The notes under the pieces were generated by a model that was not told where the DNA came from, did no database searches, and worked only from the letters and a program-made list of their open reading frames with translations. From contig LSSL01000277.1 of the NCBI GenBank assembly GCA_001953115.1, positions 1 to 39,414 of the forward strand: 39,414 bases of DNA, read 5' to 3'. The position numbers and the translations under genes were made by a program. The stretch is from Smittium mucronatum. Taxonomy: Eukaryota; Kickxellomycota; Harpellomycetes; Harpellales; Legeriomycetaceae. Positions 25,985 to 35,200 of this stretch are shown here, in pieces (within the stretch, counting starts at the first letter, position 1; every line of letters begins with the position of its first letter).

Positions 25985-26133
25985 TGAACTATTTTTCGTT
26001 GACAAAGAGCTTAATTCTTGACTGCATGTAACCTCAGTCATCCAGCCTACTTGAAGCAATGCCAGGTTGGGGGTCTTTCGGTTGGTGGATATCACTCTTT
26101 TTCCGTAGGTACGCAGCCGGTAGTCCGACAGAG
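25985..26133 (+). repeat. 149-bp direct repeat, copy right of gap
   Basis: The exact second copy of 25413-25561, starting at the first base after the gap. After its last base the sequence returns to ordinary AT-rich DNA (GAGCTTAATATAG...). Confidence 0.95.
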
Positions 26134-26831
26134 GAGCTTAATATAGTTTGGACAATAGTCTTTTTATACGCTTTTTTCTTTTTATAATATTTTCTTTAGT
26201 ATAGTTTTTAATGACGCTACCTTAGAATAAAATTCCATGTTACGAAAAAAATAATTAAAGTTTTATTTTTTCAGATCCTACAGTTTGAAAATAGAATTCA
26301 GTTTTGCCCAAAATATTAACTAGATGCTAAACTTTTTTAGCCGTTGGCTTGAATTGATTCTGGACAAATACAAAACGATTCATTGCACAAATGGGAGCAT
26401 GTCTTATCTATGGATAAGGAAAGGGTTTAGATGAAATTAGATAGTTCAGATTTTTTTATGCCAATACGATAGCCACCATAAATTGTTTAGTACTTATTGG
26501 ATAAAATCAATCTATTATACCCAATGGTTATTCTAGAAGTTATATGTGTTGTACTCAATTTAACGTCTAAATATAACAAAGTTGCTATCAAAATCTTTAA
26601 ATGGCAAGATCGGATATCTTCAGGTAAAAGATGATTTTATTTAGCCAAATTTCTAGAACGTTTACATTTTTTACCTTTAATCCAATTAATATATAATCCA
26701 TTTTATTATTACTTTTCCATATATCACTTCTCAATATTATCCTGTTTATTGAAGATTATAATTTAAGAATATTATTTCAATAATAAATTCTATTTTTCCC
26801 TGTATCATTGCAAATCTGAATTACTTTGAAA
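26134..26831. other. Upstream region of the AP-2 alpha gene
   Basis: About 700 bp between the GC-richer repeat and the AP-2 alpha start codon. It presumably carries the promoter, but I can name no specific element. It contains the second copy of a 49-bp dispersed repeat (26205-26253). A slightly GC-richer patch at about 26320-26430 has a 36-codon ATG frame (MLNFFSRWLELILDKYKTIH...) that resembles no family I know and may be a relic. The nearest recognisable signal to the gene is simply the AT-rich leader ending TTTGAAA before ATG. Confidence 0.5.
26205..26253 (+). repeat. Dispersed 49-bp repeat, copy B
   Basis: Same-strand partner of 23090-23138. It lies about 580 bp upstream of the AP-2 alpha start codon and 70 bp beyond the GC-richer repeat. 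Confidence 0.6.
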
Positions 26832-29800
26832 ATGTCTATGCGAGGCTTGAATGTTTTCATTACCGACCTTAGAAAATGTATGTCATTTTTTAATTCTAAT
26901 GTTACTTGGAAGAATTATTATCGATAATATTAAATTAATTTCTTAGGCAAAACAACCGAGGAAGAACAAGCCCGTGTGAATAAAGAACTGTCAAATATAA
27001 GATCCAATTTCAAAGGTCTGTGTATACTCCTCCCTTTTATTTTTTTTATTTCACTATATTCTCAATTTTTTAATTTATTTAGACAAAAATTTGAATGGCT
27101 ATAACAAAAAAAAATATGTTTCAAAACTTCTTTTCATGGTTTTGGCTGGGTACAAAATTGATTTTGGCTACCAGGAAATAGTGCAGCTCATAGACAGCAA
27201 CAAATACTCTGAGAAGCGTATTGTATGTCATATTATATTTACTAAAGGTCGATATATTGAAAAAAAAAAAAAATGCTATTTTTAGGGCTATTTGGGAATG
27301 TCAATGATGATAACTGAAAATGGAGAATATTACAAAGAATCTGTCAATGCAGTTTTGAGAGATCTCTCTAAAAGCAATGAAATCAACGCCTGTTTAGCTC
27401 TTCAATCCATTTCTTATCTCGACGATCCTAAAATAGCCGAAGCTGTTTCTGGGACCATATATAACATAATATTATCTCAGTACGCTTTCCTTTTTTATTC
27501 TATTCATTATTTAATCCAAAATTCCACATATTTATGTAATTGTAAATTACTTCTATATTCTTTACTCATAAAAATTTTATCTTTCTTTTAATTAACAGGG
27601 GGTCGCAATATTATTTAAAGAAAAAGGCTGTTCTTAGTCTATCCATGCTTTGTAGGAAGTTTCCGGAAATCATTTCCTCTAGAAACTGGTGTGAACAAAT
27701 TATAGACTATATTAGCTATCCCCATCTGGTAAGATTTAGGTTTCTTTCATTTTATTTACTGAGATGCTACAATTAATTTCAATTCTCAGGGAGTTGTTAC
27801 TTCCATAGCTTCTTTAGTTCTTGTACTCTCTCAAGAGAAACCTGAATGGTGTTCTTCTGCCATAGAGCTATCTATATTAAGACTTGAAAAGGTTCGACAT
27901 TATTTCCTTATTTGCTTCTTCTTTACTTTATTTCATAAAAGGTCCAATCTGCACCCTACTAGATTTTGTTACAAAAAGAGTGTCCTCCCGACTATCTCTA
28001 TTATACCATTCCCACACCTTGGCTTTTAATAAAACTGTTAAAAATATTACAATATTTGGACCTATCGGGTAATTTATAATAATCAAAATATCCATGATTC
28101 CTCTTTTATATATATAATGATCTTTTGCTGTTTTAGGTGAAGAAAAGAGTTTGTTGATCACATTAAATAATGTGATACGTCACATATTCCATATTAGTAT
28201 TTCTTCAAACTCTGGAATTCAAAGCCATAATATTCGGTATGGGCTGACTGTTGAAGCAATCAATCTTACAATACATTTAAATAACTCAAAAGAAATGATA
28301 GGCAATACCCTTAACATTCTTGAGTCATTTATAAGCTCAAGAGATGCTAACATTCGATACCTTGGATTAGAGGCTTTGACACATCTAGCATCTAAATTTG
28401 ATGATCTTTCATTCTACTACAGAAATAAGGATATATTTTATACAGCTTTGTTTACAAGAGATGAATCTATTCAGGCTAGAGCTTTAGATCTTCTATTCAC
28501 AATTTGTACCGTGGAAAATGCAAAAGAAATTGTTGAGAAGTTATTAAAAATGCCAAACCAAGTCAACTCAACCTTAAGATCTGAAGTCACCTCAAAAATA
28601 GCCCTTCTCACTGAAAAGTATGCAACTGAATATACCTGGTATGTTGATGTAATGTTTGAACTTTTATCGATGGAGGACTCAAGTCTTGAAAACGATGTTT
28701 GGCAAAGAGTTGTTCAGGTCATTCTCAATAACGAAGGCTTACAACTATATGCAGTTCGTTTATCTTTCAATAAACTAAAAACTTCTGATTCTTCTGACAT
28801 ATCAGCGAAAGTTTACGTATATTTGGTAGGTCAGCTGGGCTATTTAATTGCGTCAGAACCCCAATGTTCACCTTCAGATTTATTAGCTTCTATAAATAAT
28901 TTTCTAAAAACTGGAAACGCTGAAGTCCGAATAATGTCATCCACCGCTGTAACAAAGTTATTTTCGAAATTCCGTGAAATCAGGCAGGAATGTATTACGA
29001 CTCTAAAAGAGTCTCTCGATTTTCCTGATTTAGAATTTCAACAAAGGGTTTCCGAATATATTGCTGTAGCTGAATTGGAAGATGAAGAGTTAATCAGAGA
29101 GATTTTCGACACAAGTTTGATTGGTAAAAACTTTGAATCCACTTTAATGACCAAAATGCTATCAAGAAAGGATTCAAGGTTAGGGGATAGGAGAACGTGG
29201 GTTCCTGGAAGTAAATTCCTCCCTGATAAATCGAATGTCAGCCCCAAAGGTTTGGCTATCAACGCTCATAAAAACCCCGGAGATTCATCCATGTCAACAT
29301 CCGAAAAATTTTTTACACAAAGTCAAGGACTTGATAATATTGCTAATAGCGGGACAGTTTCCTCAGTTGCTAATGATTATGACTACCTTTTGTGGAACAA
29401 TAGTGGCATTCTACATGAAGATTCAGAATTGTCGACAAAAGTGAAGCTCAGTTTTAATCCCCCATATTGCAATCTAACCCTTTTAGTTCTTAACAAAAAG
29501 GACTTTCAATTAAATAATTTCTCCATTTCCATCATCGATCCTCAAACTGGCGAGTCCCCAAACTCCAGCAATGGACTACAATTGTTATCTAGTAGTTTCG
29601 AGGAAATAAACTCCGGACTTACCTTGGTTCCTTTAGTTGAAATGGATTTTGATTTTAAATTTGTTTGCAACGAGTTTTTTGAGATTGTTCCTAGATTCAA
29701 AATATCATTTAGCTATTTCACCAACTCAGAAACCATAGAAAGATCTGTTCTAATCCCCGCTCCCATAAGCTTTTTGCGTTTTATTGAGAAGGTCAAATTG

Positions 29801-30364
29801 GATAAAGATGACTTTTTTTCTAGATGGAAACAATTACAAGGACCTCCTTACCAAGCTCAAGTCGTATTTGCTCCCGTGTTAAACTCATGGACCAAATATA
29901 AAGAAGCTCCTCTTATCAAATCTCAAATAAAGGGACTTATTTCTAAGACAGTAAAGCAGAATCATAACCCATCCTTCGACAAGGGATATTCTGAATTTAA
30001 CCCCCTTGAAAATAGTCCATCTTCTGGCCCCTCTTCATCGAACCCATCAAATCCAGATCCTAATTACTCTTCAAATAACCCCTCGCCACAACCCGTTGAA
30101 AGCGCTTTGATGGATATGAACAGCTCGTATATCAACCTTCTATTTTCTTCACTAGGTTTTTACAATGTCCCGTCAGCTGATCCAGATCCAAATAATTTTG
30201 TAGGCGTTGGAATAGCCACCACTGCCAAAAGAGGGAGGTTTGGTACTTTGCTTAGATATGAATTCGATAGGAATAATAAAATGTGTCAAGTTATTGTCAG
30301 GGCTACTAACTCGGAAATATCATCCCTCTTGCTTAAAGAAATCAAACGTTTGCTTTCTGCTTAA
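26832..30364 (+). CDS. AP-2 complex subunit alpha (alpha-adaptin), 8 exons
   Basis: Large subunit of the AP-2 clathrin adaptor, which selects cargo at the plasma membrane during endocytosis. Exons: 26832-26877, 26947-27015, 27083-27222, 27286-27479, 27599-27728, 27790-27891, 27963-28068 and 28137-30364. They total 3015 nt, or 1004 residues, in the family's usual range (about 940-1010). The first ATG (MSMRGLNVF) lines up with the family start. Residues ~1-600 form the helical trunk, with KKKY (47-50) and K53 at the known phosphoinositide site and R14 at the dileucine-motif site. DYLYY...[18 protein letters not shown] (~336-343) and YTWYVD (~428-433) are family landmarks. A Ser/Asn-rich hinge leads to the appendage (~690-1004) with FFSRW (822-826). 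R969 matches a pocket arginine, but Q980 replaces the second one. A Ser/Pro/Asn-rich insertion of up to about 80 residues lies at ~850-927. The protein is divergent, with best resemblance to fungal homologues. Stop is TAA at 30362. Confidence 0.97.
26878..28136 (+). other. Introns of the AP-2 alpha gene
   Basis: Seven GT-AG introns are needed to keep the family reading frame: 26878-26946 (69 nt, GTATGT), 27016-27082 (67, GTCTGT), 27223-27285 (63, GTATGT), 27480-27598 (119, GTACGC), 27729-27789 (61, GTAAGA), 27892-27962 (71, GTTCGA) and 28069-28136 (68, GTAATT). All lie in the first quarter of the gene, and the 2.2-kb last exon is uninterrupted. Acceptors are short (TTAG, ACAG, CTCAG, CTAG) and branch sites are poorly conserved; a TACTAAA word occurs in the third. 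Intron 6 has the weakest donor and was placed by protein homology: after it the frame reads [14 protein letters not shown]. Confidence 0.9.
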
Positions 30365-31408
30365 CTCTATCTTCTTTTTATGTTGACTGATTTTTTTTAA
30401 ACCCATGATACATCGAAATACCATTTATATCCAAAAGGCTGAATCATATATTTTAAATAAGTTTTATCTAATTCTCTTTTTTTTTTTCATTATATCTCTA
30501 AAACCTTTTTTTAATATTTTTAATATTATTATTCAGATATTTTTACGTGAATGGTCTTGCCTGATTATGTTGTTTAGAAAATAAATCATATTATAAATTA
30601 GTCAGACTATTCATTTATTTTTAATCACTATTTCAAGTATAAAAATGGAATTTTTGATCTGGCCAATTAAAATTTAATTTGCGATTGTGATATCCTAAAT
30701 GGTATGAGAAATCGTTATTTTTTTTTATAAAATTTAAAAAATCTTGAAGTAAAAGATAGAAAAAACTGTATTTTTTCTTTATTATGCAAAATATTTGTGA
30801 TTTATTAAGTTTTAATCAATATAGTACTTTTTAAAAAATATTTTCTTGCCAAATTTTGTTGTTTTTACACCATTACATTAAGTTATTTTCTTTTTCCAAA
30901 TGTCACCCTAATATTTTCTGTTAACAAATAATAAAATACTAAGTGAATTTTTCAATCCGAAATTTGAAATCATGTTTGAATTTTTTTTTTTTTTTTTCAT
31001 TTTGGGACACCTTAATCCAAATAGTCTTTGTATTGGAAGCCAATATGAGAGTAAATTATATAGTATAGTTTAATAAAACGATTTACATATAGAATATTTT
31101 TAAACCAAATTGGATTTAGATATAAATTTTTTGTCAAAAGATTATTCCATATTGTATTTAAAAATAAAGTTTATTTTCTTCTTTTTTTAAATAATATCAG
31201 TACATATTTTTTAATTTAGAGAAGAGTATTTTTATTTTTTGAAAAGGTCAAAAACTGCATTTCAAACGATTTTTTAATTGATTTAATAATATCTAATTTA
31301 GAATTTATCATTTTACCCTTATAAGTGAAAATTAACATCCTTTGACTTCAAAAATGGAATTTTTCGAATTAAAATTTCTTATAATGTTGCATTAAACAAA
31401 AACTAAAC
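30365..31408. other. Downstream region of the AP-2 alpha gene
   Basis: About 1 kb of AT-rich DNA between the AP-2 alpha stop codon and the LINE fragment. It presumably contains the 3' untranslated region and transcript end. Homopolymer T runs lie at about 30478 and 30980-30998. No open frame or RNA gene is visible. Confidence 0.6.
30580..30585 (+). promoter_or_regulatory. Possible polyadenylation signal
   Basis: AATAAA, 216 bases after the AP-2 alpha stop codon and the clearest such hexamer in the downstream region. In DNA this AT-rich the hexamer is common by chance, so the assignment is tentative. Confidence 0.25.
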
Positions 31409-32240
31409 ATGGATGGCCAACTTGATCAATAGCCCCCACCGATCCAGAATGAGCACATGGGTGACGGGAACATCAAAATGGCTGAAAAAATATAGTAAAA
31501 CTAGCAGAATTTTTCAAACTGAAAAATCATTGGCCGATCAAAAAAATTTAAATAACCGATCCATAATTCACAAATGGGCCCTAAATCGAGGAATAAAAAA
31601 TTCTGAAAGTTGGATCAAACTTCAATTACTGTACCCAGATCAGCGAATAGGCTTCCATAAAATCGGAAAAATCCGAATTGGTAGGTTTTGGACGATTCAA
31701 CATCTGTCCAATGTAAAAATCATCGACGGAAAATTTAAACTTTTTTGCATTTTTTGCAAAAAAAACACGACAGAGACAATCGAGCACTTATTTTTAGTGT
31801 GCGAAAAATGGGATAACGCCCGCAGAAATACAATTGAGCAATTTTTTGTTCAAAATAAAAATTTTAGCGAAAGTGTTAGTGTTTCTTCTACTGATCCAGC
31901 TCAGTTGGAGCAGGTCGGAAAACTCCTTGGGGGGGAGGGAGTCTAAAAAATCTTTTTTTCAGCTCCGCGCTGAAGACGCCAGCCAAATAATTGAACTGGG
32001 AACAGCGAAATTTTTGGATGGCATTCGTGTTGCCCGTCTATTGATACTGGAAAGTATTAATAGATCACCAATCCCCTTGAACCAATGCCCAGTGGGTACG
32101 GAGCTGCTAGAGCGGTGGAGTGGAGTTGGGTAGGAAATTTTTAGGAAAATTTCAACTTTTTTTAAGTTTTTTAATGGTGTTTTTATTCATTTTTATTAAA
32201 TTTGAAAATAAATTCTGCGTAAAAAAAAGGGGAAAAAAAA
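31409..32240 (+). mobile_element. 5'-truncated LINE (non-LTR retrotransposon) 3' end
   Basis: The composition rises abruptly at about 31409 and falls after about 32133. The segment encodes only the C-terminal end of a LINE polyprotein, followed by a short AT-rich 3' tail with AATAAA at 32207-32212 and an A-rich run at 32221-32240 (A8 G4 A8). A missing 5' part plus a 3' poly(A) is the standard product of target-primed reverse transcription. I saw no clear target-site duplication. The element lies about 1 kb downstream of the AP-2 alpha gene in the same orientation. Confidence 0.75.
31413..32133 (+). pseudogene. LINE ORF2 C-terminus, frameshifted
   Basis: The first frame (31413-31946, 177 codons) contains a CCHC zinc knuckle, C-x2-C-x9-H-x4-C, at residues C112, C115, H125 and C130, ending EHLFLVC and followed by EKWDNAR. 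This is typical of the end of LINE reverse transcriptase proteins, downstream of the polymerase domain, which is absent. The frame breaks at a G7 run (31929-31935). One base fewer there would continue into the +1 frame, which runs on through GTAKFLDGIRVARLLILES to TAG at 32131-32133. The initial ATG is probably just the first Met after the truncation point. The frameshift may be real decay or a homopolymer sequencing error. The product is not expected to be active. Confidence 0.75.
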
Positions 32241-35200
32241 CATCATATAGGTCTTTTCAGTTTCAAAATTTTTCAAAGCATTCGATTTTAAAATTAAATA
32301 TTTAAAATAAAATTTATTTGCTATATTTATGGAAGAATCTGTTAAATAATTTTTAAATAAAAAATGCAAAAAAAATATCAAAAAAAAACTAAATTGCTAA
32401 TATTAAAATTTTGTTGCTTTTTATAAAAAAAGAACCTATCCATATATCAGTGAATAAATAAATAATAACATCAAATTCATCTTTTTCAAAAAAAATTCTG
32501 GATTATGACATTTTTTACACTAATTTATATTTAAATAAAATATTATATTATAATTTAAAAAGTTAAATAAAAATAAGGTAAATAACTTATTATTTATATT
32601 TATATTTATACTATTGGTGGCCTCAATCCATTAATGAAAAAAAAATAGCACCATCCAAATAACATAATTTTTTTGTTGCTTTTTTTACACGTCTGACTTC
32701 CTTATTATCCGGATTACATCTGATTTCCTAAAAGCTAAAAATTAATTGCAAATATTATAAAAAAATAATTTCAGATCCAATTTAATATTTATAATTTACC
32801 TACTAAAATATAAGAACAAAATCCACATATTTTTAAAAATAAATTAACTCCTGATATCTGGTAAATTTAATTATAGGCCACTTAACCTCAAAAAAAAATC
32901 CAAAAAAAAATATTTTAAATTTGATTACTAAATATAAAATATTATGGGAAATTTAAGATTAAAAATTAACATAATCCTAAAATAAAATTCTCAAAAATAT
33001 GTGTCAGGTTAATATTATATATATTAACGGTACCCAATTTAGTCAATATTAGTTTTATTGATTGCTTAACTAATAGGTTTTTTATTAATAATTTTTGTAT
33101 GAGTATAAGGTATAAAAGATATTTTCTTTCATCAAAATACTTTTTCCCTTTTTTTTAGAATTGGTAAATTTGGTAATAAAATAATATCAGCTTTTTTTCT
33201 TTGAAAAGGGTATTTACAGATATGAGGTTATAAATAAAACCCCTCACATTGATTTTCATTTAACATAACCAAATACTAAAAAATGATATTATATAAAGTA
33301 TGACATGTTTGAAATTGGCGAATAGCTGTGCTCCCTGTGCAAGCTGAATAATACAGCAAAAATATAAAGTAATAGTTTAGCCAATAATATTCTCATTCTT
33401 TCACTACAATACGCATTTGGCTTATTTTAATATTAAAGAAATAGAAAAAAAAATTATATAAATTTATAGCAAAAAATATGTAATGACATTATGAATTAAT
33501 TTGGAATATTTACATACATTAATATTGAATAATTAATCCAAAATAATCAAACAAATGGATTAAAACCGAATAATTTTTATATTTAAGAAGTTTTCTTGCG
33601 AAGAAGATAATTTTTTTTAGATGATTTTCATTTATCTTTATTATTTTAATTTCCCTCTAAATTAAAAAAAAATGTTTTAAATTAATTAAATTAATTAAAT
33701 TATCAACATTATAAATAATTAAATTAATTGATAAAACTCGAGATTATTTCAAAAAAAATCATATATTATGGGCCATAAATAAAATTGAATTTATGCATTT
33801 ATGTCGAGTTTTTTTAATATGAAAAAAATTATTTTTAATTAAGAATATTGAAAAATTCATCAGATTAACACGAAATTATCCACACCGATTAATCGAAACT
33901 ATAATGGTGTGTAATATAGCTATCTTTATATCCAATAAAAATTTAAAAACTTTTAATCTATAAAGCAGTTTAATATTATATTTTTTTTAAGATAGTAAGT
34001 ATTAAATTTTTAAAAAACCATTATATATTAGCAAAAAACCAAATCCCATACCAAAAAAAATAAAAAATAAAAACCTCTCTATATATAAATTCATCTGATT
34101 TTTATCTAAGAATATACTTATTCCTAAAAACTATTAATCTAAAAAATAATTGAATTTATAAAAAAATTTTAACGAAAATAATCTTCCAAAAATGATTTTT
34201 ATTCTGACCAAAGTTACCAATAATAATTTTTAACTATTTTCACAATTTATCAAAAAATTTTTTTTTTTTTTTTGTTTTTAATACTCAAATTTTTACATAT
34301 AATTTGGCAGTCTAAAATTTACTTAAAAACCAAGAATTTTTTATAAGAGATACCAAAAAGAACCAATAAAAAAAAATTCATATCTTTTTTAGAAGCTCTT
34401 ATAGCTTTCAAATTCAGCAAATTTTCTTAAATCATTAATCTCATTTAATGAAATCATTTAATAGCCAACTTATCCATGTAAGGGTACATAAATGGCTCTA
34501 AATTGGTTTTAATTTTTATGAAATTATTGTTGCTGTAATATTTATAAATCATATTTACAAATAGGATAAACTTGTATAAAAGCAAAAATTGCAGTTTAAA
34601 AAAAAAACCTTCTTTTTCAGTTAGAGATATGAAATTGATTTTTATTTGGTTGAATTTATTGTCTTATTTTTAAATGAAAATTGGGAAATCAAATTATTTG
34701 GCACAGCGCATTTTCTTCTAAAATATATTATAATTTATTTTCTTATAAATTGAATTGGATTATTTTTATTTTTTCTTCCAAGATCTTTTAATTCGCTTCG
34801 AAAAGCATATCTTTTTTTCATTTAAATGTTTTAATTTTTTTTTTATCTCTTAGAAAATATCTAAAAATTTTTTTTAATGGTTTAGTATTTTAAAAATTCT
34901 GCGTGTCATTTTCTAGTACATTTTTATAGGTTATCTTTTTAAAATTTACTAAATTTTTTTGGATAAAACTGTATTTCAGTTATCTTATTTGGATCCATTA
35001 ATTAATATAATTAATAAAGTATTTATTTTATTTAATTTTAATTTTAAACTGTAAAATATTTAGATATTTATATTTGATGATTTAATAATATTTTTCGTTT
35101 AATCAGCGCAATAATAAGTCTTCTATCATCAATACATCTAAAATAAAGTCCTTTTATAACATTTTCAAAAAAAAAAAAAAAAATTATACGGAGAATATTT

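Larger units (their letters stand above)
25130..26133. mobile_element. GC-richer repeat, possibly LTR-like, split by gap
   Basis: The base composition jumps from about 20% to over 40% G+C at about 25130 and falls back after 26133. If the two 149-bp copies around the gap are one sequence, the unit would run TGTACTATTC... (25138) to ...GTCCGACA (26130), about 421 bp, with the TGT...ACA ends typical of retrotransposon long terminal repeats. I found no matching 4-6 bp target duplication, which argues against a clean solo LTR. Near the left end ACAGCG recurs at 25167, 25174 and 25189. Open frames on both strands (for example 25142-25342, minus) show no known domain. A tandem satellite or other repeat is possible. 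Confidence 0.4.

Noticed and set aside
25520..26021. Open frames of 166-191 codons crossing the N run
   Set aside because: They are open only because undetermined bases contain no stop; the real sequence on each side is short.
26083..26120. Similarity to rRNA ends: TTTCCGTAGGT as at the 3' end of small-subunit rRNA, and GGTGGATATCACTC resembling the start of 5.8S rRNA
   Set aside because: The match stops after 11-14 bases and no other conserved rRNA segment lies nearby in the right order, so it is probably coincidence.
27884..28161. Separate small proteins of 62 and 77 codons over introns 6 and 7 of AP-2 alpha
   Set aside because: The protein-guided exons 27963-28068 and 28137 onward explain this region, and these frames have no independent support.
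29038..29444. Open frames of 69-74 codons within the AP-2 alpha last exon, on both strands
   Set aside because: These are shadows of the AP-2 alpha coding sequence in other frames.
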